Part shown: one piece after another, positions 24,550-36,551 of the stretch | Layout: each line of letters starts with the position of its first letter | How positions within the stretch are numbered: position 1 is the first letter of the stretch | Assembly (NCBI GenBank): GCA_947034885.2 | Contig: OX344749.2 | Coordinates: forward strand, 29,093,501-29,157,500 | Direction of reading: 5' to 3' | DNA length: 64,000 nucleotides | Source of the DNA: Thuidium tamariscinum | Lineage: Eukaryota > Streptophyta > Bryopsida > Hypnales > Thuidiaceae | Translations under genes and position numbers: made by a program | Notes under the pieces: generated by a model | The model's database searches: none | Seen by the model: only the letters and a program-made list of their open reading frames with translations | Told to the model about the DNA's origin: nothing

Positions 24550-27203
24550 TTTGAGATGCAAGAATGGGAGTTTTTTTTGCTAATTCACTGCAGTATAAAA
24601 GATTGAACATTTCAATTTCGTTTTGGAAATTTGAGCTGCATTATGCATTGACAATTCCGTAAAAATTGATTAACGAATCTCTTGTTGGCGTCAATGTTAG
24701 TTTTGAATTAGGGTTCCTATCACGATCAATATCATCACATCAATGCTAAATTGTTGTAAATTGTCGAACGTTCTCTTAAACTTCTAGAAAATTAGATTCT
24801 TTTTTACATTGCTTGAATTGGCAGGCAGTCTCAAGCAATTTGAATGTGGTAAATATATGTAAATTCCTTCATTCACTTTAAGAAACCTATGTTTTTTTTG
24901 GTGTCAAGAAAATCGATAGATTTGACATTGGAATGTTGTGTGTGATGTTTTATCACATCAAAACAAACATTGATTTACTTGCGTTAATTTTAACGTGCCA
25001 AAAACATGCTATGCTAATGAAAACATGACATGTTAAGCCTTGAACATAAAAAAAACATTGGTCGGGGGCCTCAAAGTTTGCCATGTGGCTTCCACCTAAG
25101 TGCGAGAATGCCAACATGGAAGATTTTTCATCCATTGTCCGTCAATGATGTGGCACATGACGTGGCAGTGACATGGCATACCACATTAGCACAATTTTGT
25201 ACCACTTGAAAATGTCAAATTATTTTTAGAGATGTCAACTTAGACATTTCAATGATTTTTGGGATGTTAGCTTAGACATCTACACGTTTTACGAGATGAT
25301 TTTTAAGACATCAACTTGAACATCAAGATGTTTTGCAATGTTAATTTAAATGTTGACATTTCTTAATAAATGCATATTGGATCGTCTAATTTAATTCAGG
25401 TGAAAAAAATGATGTCATGTTTGACATCCTAGTAATTGAATGCAATGCAAAACATGGTGTGGATATGTATAGTCCCATCTCTCCACCATAATGCACATAT
25501 GAATTTTAAAATAATCACCAAATACATATGCAATGCAAGTATAATGTCTACTAAAGCATGTCATGTCCAGTGAAGCATCATATAATACACTGTACACTGC
25601 ATACAAAATTTCATACATCACTTATAATATTCCATATATCATATACAATACATCATACACACGCCATACACCATACTTAATACTTCATATAATTTACACA
25701 TTAGCATATACACCATATTTCACCTCAAAAGGCATTTGCCTCTGATTATATAAGGAGGAAAACTCAAGCTCTTTATACATGTTCGAGGGTGGAAGGTAAG
25801 ACAAACCATATGGGACATTGTGTTAAAATGCAGAAATTGGGGTTACAAGTGTATTTTTATACCAGATTTAGGCATAGTAAAGCAACTTTTTTCAAAATAC
25901 TTTTAACTAAGAAAAGTTGGTGATTTAAGCTAAGTTTCATCTCCAAAAACCTGTTTTAGATTTCAAGTCTTTAACTAAAAGTTATGGGCAAATTTAAGAG
26001 ACTGATTGGAAGGGGCAATTTTTTTTACATTTTCTTTTACATTTTCATTGACATTAAATCTAACATCCTTTCAAAACTAGTGATGTTGTAGAAGACATGC
26101 CATTCCTTATTACATTGTTGAACATGATGTCTCAATGGACATGTTCATGTTGTTCACAACATTCAAACAAAGGCATTTGTTTTAAAATTTTATCTCTACA
26201 TCCTAGAAGAGATATCTTTTTAATAAACATGAATTTCAACCTACAGTTTTGAGCTTCATCTAATAATGACTATAAGTTTCTATTGCCAAAAACTTTCATC
26301 TCAAATAACAAGTGGTATATGTTTTTAAAAAGGTTGAAAAATGAATTGAAATAACATGTTTTTTAATTCAAATAGTTATAGAGATCACATTCAGATGACT
26401 ATTGCATCAACAATTAAGGAAAATAAACTTTCAATATGAAGTTATTTTTTAGAATGTTTTGTTGAATTCTTAAACATTTTTGTCTTATATAATATAGGGA
26501 TGAAGAAGTTATTTTTATCTTTATAACGTATCTTTTTTACTTGAAAAATTTGTAATTAATTATTGTAAACAAGAAAAAATGTCAATAATTCAAAACATAA
26601 ACTTTCAAAGTAGTAAAATCTATTCATATTTTTTTCAAGCATTTAAATGTACTCCTTATGTATAAGTATCTATACGTAATTAAGTATCTATATGTAAATT
26701 TACATAACATTTAAGCAATCTACCTTCTTTAAAAATATAAAAATATTTTACAATTTTGAAAGTTTGTGTTTGGAATTATCAATATTTTTATTTTCTCAAT
26801 GTAATTAGTTACAAATTTTTGAAATAATGGAATGCACTATAGAATTAAAAATAATACACTCATACATTACTATGTTAGATAAAAAAACTGTTATAAACAA
26901 GAATGAAAAATTGCAAAAAATTATTCTCTATTAAAAATCAATTGCAAAATAATTATGAAAAAAAAGAAAAATGTGGAATTTTTTTTATTCTTGTTGAAGA
27001 CTTATATAGTCCTAAGAAGTGGCACTCTCTTATATTTTGCATACACCTTTAGTAATGACTTATTTAAAAGGGGACTATTTACCTTGCAAAATTCATGAAA
27101 AGACATAGTATTTTTTATATTAAAGATAATTGTTGGTGATTAATTAATTGCATAATATTGGTAATTATAATTTTTTGGTGGGCATTTTAAAATAGAATAT
27201 TAC
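24550..27203. other. AT-rich intronic DNA with repeat debris
   Basis: No coding region is seen. At 25140-25340 and again around 30180-30320 there are many short GACATC/GATGTC and GACGTGGCA motifs, possibly subterminal regions of a decayed large element. At 25560-25730 is a simple CATA/ATAC-rich stretch. At 25862-26035 is one arm of the foldback family found inside the CACTA element at 5.65 kb. Confidence 0.45.
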
Positions 27204-27207
27204 TTAT

Positions 27208-27998
27208 CCCCTAAAAGATCATTTTCCTTTGAGGGACAAATGGAATTTTGGGCAAGTACCTACAAGTTCAAATTTTATCCTAATTTTTTTTAAATCTTGA
27301 AGATAGAAATATTTATTGTCTTTATGGGAATACAATTTTTTTCAATTGATGCCTAGGAATAAAAGTCATATCCAAAATCATTCAAAATAAGGAAGATCAA
27401 GCAACAAAACAAATTTCAAAAATTTGAGTTCTAAGAAAAATAACTTGTAGAATGCAATTTTGAATGCAATTTTTACTATTTAAAAAAAAATTGCCACATG
27501 GTTTATTTTTCTTGCTAGAAAAATCCCACCATTGGTATTAGTGAATTTTAATTCCACCTTCAAGATATTAATTATTTAACTTTTCCCTCTATTTCGTACC
27601 TACTTGACTACTTCTATACAACGATTTTTTAAAGAATAAAAATTAAGCTTTTTTGTACTTTTTTTCCCCCTAGAGTCTCAACTAAATTATACTCCTCAAT
27701 GATTTAAAGCTCAAAACTTTATAGTGCAAAAAAATAAAGTTAAGAAGGCTCAAAGTCAAAAAATCCAATCCCACAATGTGCTAAAAAACTTGTTTTTTTC
27801 ACTTTAAATGTAAAGATCTTGCAATCTTTATCGTCAAAAATTTTGAAATTTTTTCCACACACTCTCATACTAGTTAGGTATAAGATACTATGGTTAGATT
27901 TGCAAAAATAATAGTTTTCGAATTTTTGTACTCTTTGCTATAGAAATAAATTTTTTTTAAAATTTTTTCACAAAAATAAGACCTTGGTCCTTTAGGGA
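27208..27998. mobile_element. MITE with CCCCTAAAAG end, flanked by TTAT
   Basis: Left end CCCCTAAAAGATCA after TTAT (27204-27207); right end TCCTTTAGGGA before TTAT (27999-28002). It resembles the TTAA-flanked families in its ends, but both flanks read TTAT, as if a near-cognate site had been used and duplicated. 791 bp, no coding capacity. Confidence 0.6.
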
Positions 27999-28002
27999 TT
28001 AT

Positions 28003-29330
28003 ACCTCATTATTTTCCCATAGACCCTAATCTTTTCTTACACCCCATTTTTTTCCCTTAGATACTAAATTTTAAAGTATTTTTTGCATATATCATATATA
28101 CTTTGAAATGAAGTACTCTATTTAGAATATGGGCTAAATTTTATGACAAATCACGTCATTCATGAATTAACCTATAACCTTTTTTTTAGTTATTCATATT
28201 TGTATGTACTATTTTATATGTACTCTTCACATAATTTATAGTATTATGTCTAATTCTATAGTATATATAATCTTGCATGTTTCACAACTTTAAAGCATCC
28301 TATGATAAATATAATTTGCTTACAAATTTTACATGCAATGAATATATTAAACCTTATACTTTATTACACATTGTTCTTATGTTTTTGAACAATGCTTCCC
28401 CTCCAACTTCCCAAGTTGTAGTCAATTATCAATTCTAAGAGAAGGAAGAAACATACAATGTTATAATTTTAGTAAGGGAAATTTAGTCAATTGTGAGACT
28501 AAAAATTTATTGCAAGTCTTAATTTTTTGAATAAAAAATCTATTCCACCCTCGTTATAAAGAGAGTGTGTCTTAGTCTTATAAAGATATATCCAATTGTA
28601 ACAACAAGAAAGAAATGAATGTTGAAATTTTCTAAAGGAAAAGTCAAACTCCAATAATGAAAAGATTATTTGGTACCCCTCATTTTTCTAAAAACAAAGG
28701 TCAAATGCCCTATCAATTGCCTTAAAAAAGGAAAAAAATATAGGTGTTATTATATTCACTTGAAGAAATTAATTACTTTATATATTGAAATTTTGAAAAA
28801 GGCATATATGTTTTTAATCTTGTAAATTAAAGTTATTGCATATAAAAAAATGTAGGTGTTATTAATACTCATGTGTAATATATAAAAGAAATATAGATGT
28901 TTAGATTTGTGAAGAGACAATATTGAATTTCAATAGTGAAAAGAATATGAATTGTGTGCTTATTAATTTGAAGAGAATTTTCTATTGTAATAAAGGAAGA
29001 AATTGAAATTCTCCAATCTTATATTGAAGAAAATACTCCCCTTTGATTTAAAAAAATATGGATGTTCTTATTAGTGCAAGAAAAATATGCAATTGTAATT
29101 AATAGTGCAAAAAATACAAATTATGTTGTTATTCTTCTTTAGAGCCCTTGCATGCAATTGTAGTAAAAAAAAATGGGATTTTTCAATCTTGTAATAAAAG
29201 AAATACTCAACCACAATGATACAAAAATATAAGTGTCTTAGATTCCCTAAAGACAATATTCAATTGAAATAATGTCATGAATAAATTTTTAAAATTCTTA
29301 TTTTTACCAAAAAATATTCTAATTTGAATA
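28003..29330. other. Very AT-rich intronic DNA
   Basis: No gene, RNA or element ends recognised. Repeated short motifs such as TAGGTGTTATTA and GAAGAAAATACTC hint at decayed tandem structure. Confidence 0.45.
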
Positions 29331-29655
29331 ATCCTCTTAATCCAAGCTTCAGAACGGTCTACAGAATCGCTTGCTTGAGGTGGAACACAAACAACAACCA
29401 CAACAACACCAACAACCACCTTAAGTATCATTGGAGCTCTAAAAATGTACGAAAGAGCATATGTGACCCTTTACGGACGAAAGACCTGAATATCTATGAG
29501 ATGTCTTGGCAAACGCTTCCATCCCAACAGGTTAAATCCTCAAATCTGTAAGTAGTTAAATAGGGATGTAAACATACCCAGGAACCTGGGATGAGAATCA
29601 GAATCATCTGAAAGCATCAAAATGCATCCCTCATGTAGCACAATAGCCAAGGAGG
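29331..29655. other. GC-richer island inside the intron
   Basis: About 320 bp of mixed composition (for example AGAACGGTCTACAGAATCGC and CCCTTTACGGACGAAAGACC) stand out from AT-rich surroundings. The only open frame (29324-29551, +) has no known motif. It could be captured exon or organellar DNA, but I cannot identify it. Confidence 0.3.
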
Positions 29656-29658
29656 TGC

Positions 29659-29854
29659 TACTATAAGAAACTTGCGTTTTAGATGATGGATTGTAGGTGA
29701 CATTCAATGTAGCAACCTATGTTTTTATGTCCAAATTAATGTCCGCTATAACATCAAGATGTTATGGCGGACATCAATTTGGACATAAAAACACGAGTTG
29801 CTACATCGGATGTCACCTAATATCTGTCATCTAAAACACAGGTTTCTTATAGTG
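29659..29854. mobile_element. CACTA-type MITE, about 196 bp
   Basis: The right end is the complement of CACTATAAGAAACCTGTG; the left end is TACTATAAGAAACTTGCG (first base changed). The arms pair over most of the length, including TTTTTATGTCCAAATTAATG, closing at GCTATAACATCAAGATGTTATGGC. No clear target repeat. Confidence 0.75.
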
Positions 29855-30321
29855 AATGAAAAATCACGGTTGTTCTTTTCCTTATTAAGAAAATATCGTA
29901 ATTGGAATATAAGGAAAAAAATATTTTTATCAAGTAAAAAATATGCTCAATAAAAAGAAAGAGAAAAAATATGGATGTTCTCAACTTATGAAAGCCCTTG
30001 TTGATGATCATGTTATAGTCACGCTTACATCAAAAAAAGACATCTCCAATAGCTTGCATAAGGTTTACCTGTCTTTTTTGATGTTATGTATTGCACAGTG
30101 AATAACATTTGCTTTGATATTACAATTGCAAACAATAAATAACGATTTTATTAAAAGTGATGTCTTTAAAAACATTTTTATGTCTAGTATGACATTTAAA
30201 AAAACATCCAAAGTTGTAACATAAGTCTATCATGGTTGCTGACGTGACATGCTACTTCAGCATACTGTGTCCACGTCACATAGTTTTCATTTCATCAGTC
30301 CATGTCAGATGTCACGTCATA

Positions 30322-30420
30322 CACTACGAGAGAAAGGGGTGTTTTAAGTAGTGTCCTCAACATCACGTCTTTTAAGTAATGTCTAGGACACTACTTAAAA
30401 CGCCCCTTTCTCTTGTAGTG
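30322..30420. mobile_element. CACTA-type MITE, 99 bp
   Basis: Ends CACTACGAGAGAAAGGGG and the complement of CACTACAAGAGAAAGGGG, flanked by ATA (30319-30321 and 30421-30423). Almost the whole element folds back on itself. The ends and ATA target match the larger relative at 43880-44101. Confidence 0.9.
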
Positions 30421-30423
30421 ATA

Positions 30424-31600
30424 TAGTTTTCCACACCACTTGCCCATTTTCTTCTTCTTTAATCCGGTCAATCATTTTACCTCTAACCGAACTAATATTT
30501 TGTTAATTACTTCAATTAAGTTTGACCAACAATGATGATGTGACTATGAATGTTTTCTTGGATGATCTTAAAAACATCTTTATGTTTACAACCATGTTTT
30601 AAACTACATCATTGTTTTGAATAACACCAATTTGAAGAATCTGCATTTTTGGTCGATTTCACTCTATCCTTTCTCCCTAGACATTGCAACTTTCGAGTCT
30701 GAGAGTACTTGGGATTGTTGAAGTCAGCTTTTGTTTTCTGGATTTGTGCTGCCAATGGACTTCCTTGAGCTACGCACTCTGGTTGTACCAAAGGAGACAT
30801 TCCACCGAACATACATTAGATAGGCAGAATTAGTCTGTGAATTGGTGGTGGAAGAAAGTAATTTTGTGTAGGAATGATGTAATTATGGTAACTTTGGTAG
30901 TAGTAGGAAATTCAAACTGCAAATCAAAATTATTTGCATTATAGTCATGTTGATTTTTTGCATTAATGTGGGTTTTAGTCATGATGGTTTTTGCATTGTT
31001 TTTTAATACATTCCAAAACTGTAATAGAGCCACTTAGTCTTTTTTTATCTTCATGGGGTTATAAACTTATAGTATAGTCACTATCGATTTAATTGTTTTG
31101 GATACCTAATTTGGTATTGGATCGATTAAGTAACAATAGTAAGCATGGAATTAGTATCACTTGCATACTGCTTATTTTTTGATAGTTGTAAGTTGTATCA
31201 AACATGTAATTGCTTTTAACTTGCTTCTAGTTGAGTGCATCATAGTGATTGGGATATCCCAGTTAATTACACTAATCAATTAGTTCAATTTTAAGTGACA
31301 ATTTAGTATAAGTAAATAGTGGTCAATGTTTATGCTAAAGAAAAGACTAATTACCCTTGCCTCCAATAATTGGCTAGAAGTTGAAATGTATCCTAGTTTG
31401 TGGGTATTATTGTTGTTCATATGTTGAAATTGTTGATTGATTCAAATGTAGAGTTGCTTACTTTGGAACAACCTTACAGTCTATATAGTCTTGCCTTTAG
31501 GAGTAGCTTTGCACTTGGAGCATGAACATTATCAATTCTTGCTTAAATATTCCACAATTTAATTGCTTCATTTGGTGTTTTGTATTGTTGTTCATTGTAG
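30424..31600. other. Distal part of the hAT intron, no gene recognised
   Basis: No recognisable element ends. A minus-strand frame of 67 codons (30609-30812) was examined and has no family features. It ends with a good acceptor, TTCATTGTAG. Confidence 0.45.
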
Positions 31601-32205
31601 GGGCAATAAGGCAGTTGTTGAGTGAACTTCAATCCCATTTTCCTAAGAGAGAAGTGATGGATGCCCTTGGTGTTGTCTATCCATAGTATTGGCTACAATA
31701 TGAAGCAGAAGAGTGCTTCCCCAAACACTTAGCAGTTCTTATGGAATAGTACTATGAGCCAAAACTGATTGAAGTGGACAAGGTAAATTCCTTGATTGCA
31801 CTTGTATTGGTCAGACATAAATTGGAGAGTGAGCAAGGTTTGTTCAAATTAGCCATACTCAACAACTCTGAAAAACACATAGAGCCACCATTTGATTTGA
31901 ATCCCTTAACCCTTTTGTGGGATTATTTAGATTCCTGCATAGTTCTTATGGTGAAGGCCTTCCCTAAATTTTATAAGTTGGCTAAAATAGCTGTGATACA
32001 GATTCTAGGGGCAATTGAGGATGAAAGGTGCTTTAGCTCACTTTCTTTCTTGAAAAATAAGTTGCGGAATCCCTAGGACACACATCTGGAGTGTGGTTGG
32101 CAACTTGACATGTACTCATAGGAAATTTTCAATTTGAAGAATTTTCCTTATCAGGATGCCTATAATGAATGGAAAGCTGCAACTGATCATCGATATGGGC
32201 TGTGA
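31601..32205 (+). pseudogene. hAT transposase C-terminal exon (dimerisation domain)
   Basis: It starts at acceptor ...TTGTAG and reads AIRQLLSELQSHFPKREV, DALGVVYP, then FPKFYKLAKIAVIQILGAIE and DERCFSSLSFLKNKLRNP, followed by EIFNLKNFPYQDAYNEWKA. This is the conserved hAT C-terminal dimerisation region; the DERCFS Glu is the expected third catalytic acidic residue and is kept. In-frame stops (for example near 31688, 31750 and 32076) show decay. The phase fits the exon ending at 23398, so both probably belong to one gene. Confidence 0.8.
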
Positions 32206-34187
32206 CAATCTCTAGGTTATTGGTTTCAATGCAAACTTACATCCTAGCTTGTTGTAGGTTCTTCTTCTAAAATGGATAGGCCTTGGGTCCTAGTTTGACT
32301 CCTTATATCGATGAAGAGCATGAAGAAATGAAACATTGTTTTTTATTCTAAATTCTACCTTGTACTTTTGCAATTGTTCAATGTTCACTACATAGTTTGG
32401 TAGGAAGTGCCTAAATTCATCTGAAGCTCACAATAAAGATGCCAAACTCTTTTTCCAAAATAGGCAAAGTGCCCCATGTGAGCGCTTCTAACTCCACCCT
32501 TGAACTAAAAGTTTATCACACGGGTCCTGTGTCTAATTGAGTTTTCTCTCTAATTGGGTATTCAAAGAGAGCCTTCCAAGCAATGAACTCTTTTAGTCAC
32601 GTCTTTTGTGTCAATGTTTCTACCTGGTTTGTTGTTAATTCAAGCCCTCGTGGTAGATATTCCTAATCCTATTTTGGAATCTAACTAATCTTTCCTATTC
32701 TAATCTACTTGTTAATTGAAATTGTACCTAATCCTAATTCCAAGCATTTGGTAAAAAGAAACTTAGTAATAAAACAATGAGAATGAAAATCAAGTGGGAT
32801 CGGTTTACCTCCTTTGCGTAAATCTCCATAGTCCCGTCATCAAATATCATCATGTGTAGATATTCTCCCACGACCTCGCCATCAAAATCATCCCGGCTCC
32901 CCATCTAATCCATAGTAATTCTCACATTGTTGGTCAATTAAATCTATCATGGTTGAAAGGACATTAACGGTTATGTAGTGCTAATTTAATTGCATACTTA
33001 TTTTTATTCCTAAATTTCCGGTAATTAGAAAATACTGCAATTTAACTTAGTCTACCTATTTGGTCAAATCCTTAGCAAATACTCTATTCTAAGAAATCAA
33101 ATGAAATTTAATGGTTAGTTAGTTTTAGTTTTTCTTTTGGTTCTAAATTAATATTCTAAATTCAAGTTAATTTCAAGTTGAAATTAATTATTTTGAATCG
33201 TAAATTATCATCAAATCTTTTCAAATCTAATTTTTGAATTTGCGTTGATTCCCTAAAGAAATTAGTTGTCAATTTGTCCCTTCCCTTTTTGTCTTATTAA
33301 AATATTTTAAATCAAAAACTATCATCAAATCTTTTCAAATCTAATTTTTGAATTTGCGTTGATTCCCTAAAGAAATTAGTTGTCAATTTGTCCCTTCCCT
33401 TTTTGTCTTATTAAAATATTTTAAATCAAAAACTATCATCAAATCTTTTCAAATCTAATTAATTTTGAATTTGCGTTAATTCGTAAAGAAATTGGTTGTC
33501 AATTTGTTTGTTTCCTTTTTGGCTTGTTAGGCCTAATAAAACAAAATCAACAAAATCCAAACCTTCTAAGAATCTAACTAATGACTAATTACCAAAGAAT
33601 GTAGAACATTCCTAAGGACCGAGAATAATTTCAATAGTAATATTCTAAAGAAATTAGTTGTTTATTCTCAAGGGTCAACCCCCAAGAATAAAGAATCAAC
33701 TCTATAGTGTTATTCCCTCGGAAATTAATTTTTTAATGGGAATTGCTTCTTGTGTTGAGATTCCGTCACCTTAATCTTCCTAATCTCTCCCCTTCTCCCT
33801 CATTCTTTTTGTTGTAGAGTTTTGCAATGATTTTGAGAGAGACTTGGCTATGGCGTTAGAAGATTGAGTTTGTTGGTGTAAGAAATCCTTGAGACCTCAA
33901 AGTTTGGATTTTTTGCAAAAATCAAAAGAAAGTTTGGGGGTTGTGGCTACCACTGCCAACCCAATGATTTTTGAGAAAATCAAATTTTTGTGGTTTCACT
34001 ATGAGTTTTGGACTCACCGAGTTCCAACTTCCAACCCCTGGACTTCAAACTCCCTCCCTGGACTTTGAACTCCCAGCCTTGGACTCCGAACTCACGGACC
34101 CCCCAGACTGCCGCTCACGAACCCCCCCAGATTGCGCTCACGGACCCCCAGGTGGCGCCACGTGGCGGGGCGCGATTAGCCCGCCTG
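32206..34187. other. Non-coding region beside an LTR-like remnant
   Basis: No gene is recognised. It contains a 114-bp tandem repeat and a C-rich block (about 34030-34208) with several variants of CTCACGGACCCCC and TGGACTCCGAACTC. It may be part of a non-coding retrotransposon derivative on the minus strand. Confidence 0.4.
33206..33540. repeat. Three tandem copies of a 114-bp unit
   Basis: Units start at 33206, 33320 and 33434 (TATCATCAAATCTTTTCAAA). The first two are almost identical, including CGTTGATTCCCTAAAGAAAT; the third has diverged in its second half. The near-identity implies recent duplication. Not a CRISPR: no short repeat/unique spacer structure. Confidence 0.9.
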
Positions 34188-34208
34188 CCCCCCCCCCCCG
34201 CCCCCCCC
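34188..34208. repeat. C-rich tract (12 C, G, 8 C)
   Basis: A homopolymeric C run in a locally C-rich block. The minus strand is a long G run able to form a quadruplex, and the exact length is prone to sequencing and assembly error. Confidence 0.9.
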
Positions 34209-34389
34209 TTGTCCGTTGGTCGCCCTTGTGTTGGTCCTCTCGTGCTGGTCGTTGTTGGATTGGCTGATCGATCTGGCCTTTGTTGAACTGGCTGGTCCCT
34301 TGGGCCGGTTTTGGTTTTGGACCTTGATTTTGGTTTTTTAATATCTTTTAAAAATGGGAATAAAATCTTTAACTATTAAGGATGGGTAT

Positions 34390-36551
34390 CACTAATCTGG
34401 TCAATTTCTCACAGCGGTCAATTGTTATTAGTCCGATGACTTGAAAAATTGTTTAACACGCACGACTTTCCACCACGAAGGTGTTGTATGCATATTATGG
34501 AGATATGGCTTTGGGCTTTAACAACCTCACTTAAATGGTTGGGGAGAGTCAAAGCTTCGCCGTCTTAATTTCTTGTAATAGTATTTTAAGAATTGTATTC
34601 ACAAAAGGAGGTACACATGACAGTGTTTGAATTGGACTTTCACTTTGAATTCTTAAAATGTCTTAGTATTTCAAGAATTTCGCGTCCAAAGGAGGTACAC
34701 ATGACAGTGTTTGAACCGAATTTTGGCGTTTAATACTTGAAATTTCCACAAATCGAGTGACCAACAAGTAGATGAGAATCGATCTTAGCACAAAAGTCTG
34801 AATGAAAATCAATTCAAGGGGTCCTAAGCCTTCAAACATAAAAGAAAACAATTCAACTTGGCCAAGTCTTTTGGTCCAAGCGGTGCTCCGACCACGTCGA
34901 TAGCACGAATAAAGAGACTGAGAACAAAGTGTCAGTGCGAGAAATAAGGGTATTTGCAATCTCGAGGGGGGCCCTTATATACCCGTACTTGGGCCCCTCT
35001 CGGTAATTGCCGGTAGAAACACTTTGTTACTTTTCATCCTAAACTATCCTAATATAATTCCAAAATAATACCTGTTTAATGGTGAAAATTTCTAAAAACA
35101 TCCCCATTTGGCTAATGAAATCTTGGCCAAATCAAATCCAAGATCTTAACCCAAGATATTTTGGAATTAACCCTAATTTACGTAGATATTTTGCAAATTA
35201 ACCAAAAGTCATTTTGAAAATTGTCTTTCTTTAGCCCAAAGATGGCTTTTTACGCAAGAAAGAGATCTTGACCAAATCCAATCTTTGATTTTCCAAGAGA
35301 TATTTTCAAATTCACTCTTAATTAACCGCAATTAACGATTAAAAAGTCAAACTAAGAGCTGACCCTCTCTATCTTTTAGGGAACAACTCGAAACGGAAAA
35401 CCGTCTGCGCCATTGTCTTCAAAAGACCCCAATTAGCCTAAAGTATCCATCACCCCTCACTCGTAGGCCATTTGCGTGCCCAAATTGGAATTACAATAAC
35501 TCCAATTAAATGTCAAAAATCTAACTTTTAGGATTTGCGCATTTTGATGAATCTGTCAGGCTAGGGTTGTTAGAAATGTTTGTTAGAGTAAGGAATGACT
35601 CCTTATTTGCAACAATCGGACATCATTCGGTCCTGAGACGTCGGTCAACCCGCCGCCAAATTATAAATTCCATTGAAATTCGATGTCGATGCCAGTTCTG
35701 GTAGTTGGAAATGTTGGAATGTCTTCAAACTTGACTGGACGCTTATTAAGCACACAAAAACCTATTCTAATTTTTAGTGAGATTTTACTGCATCATATGT
35801 AATTTTTAGGAATTTACGAACATTTCTATGTGCGGTTGACTTCCCATGGAGTCAACATGGAATTTCGAAAAAATCTAAAATAATTTGGGTAACATCTAGG
35901 GACTAGGGAACTTCTAGATTCTTAATGTAAGTTCCACGCGACCTTGCACTAGTCTAATTTTAATAATTTGGGATTACTTTGCCCTACTTGGACAATTTAA
36001 TTCCCGATGCCTGGGAATCTTGGACAATCGTTTAGTTCTTGTTCTCTCCTGGCATGCTCCTACCCTGGGAACACCTTTCTGTAGTTTTCAATTTCTAATC
36101 CTCCATCTTTTATTTTGTGAAACTACACTTCTCCAAGTCGTTTGTAATTGTTTTACTTTTAAATTCAATTCATTCCAAAATCGAATTTAGGCCTTGGTAA
36201 ATCTTCTAGGCTTGTAGTAGACTCTTCGGTTTAGTCAATATATCATATGCATCCTTAAAAGGTTGATTTTGCATAGGCAGACACTAGGAGTGACTAACTC
36301 TAATTTTTTTATTTCTCTCGGAACTACTAAATCTTCACACAAACTTACTTCTAAGACTTAGAATGATACAAATTCCTAGAATTAGGAATTTTCCACCTTT
36401 TAAGTTGGTTTTCCACCATTTTGGCATAGACCGACACCAAAACTCCTTCAACACTCTTTTTATGTCCTTTTCTTGTATATTTTAACTAATTTTCGCTATT
36501 TAATCGCGAAAAATGGATCCAGAGTCCTGAGTGCCATCTCGAGGGCTCACA
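34390..36551 (-). mobile_element. LTR-retrotransposon remnant (probable LTR), minus strand
   Basis: On the minus strand it starts TGTGAGCCC at 36551, the same first bases as the LTR element at 38126. It has a TATA-like box (GGTATATAAGGG) near 34973-34985, followed by leader-like sequence. A short tandem repeat of 84-bp period (GGAGGTACACATGACAGTG at 34607 and 34691) lies downstream. No coding genes are visible. The left limit is approximate and no partner LTR was found in the window. Treated as a fossil. Confidence 0.4.

Larger units (their letters stand above)
23399..31600 (+). other. Predicted 8.2-kb intron of the hAT gene
   Basis: It runs from donor GTAAGC at 23399 to acceptor TTCATTGTAG at 31600. 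Splicing would give ...VVKAECL-G-AIRQLLSELQ..., in phase and in the same order as relatives of this hAT subfamily. It has been enlarged by insertions: a 745-bp MITE, a TTAT-flanked element and two CACTA MITEs, listed separately. Confidence 0.6.

Noticed and set aside
24893-30320. One large decayed element bounded by GACGTGGCA/GACATC-rich regions
   Set aside because: Both regions look alike in motif content, but no terminal inverted ends or target repeat could be matched.
33206-33540. CRISPR-like array
   Set aside because: Units are 114 bp and contiguous without unique spacers; the genome is a plant nuclear one.
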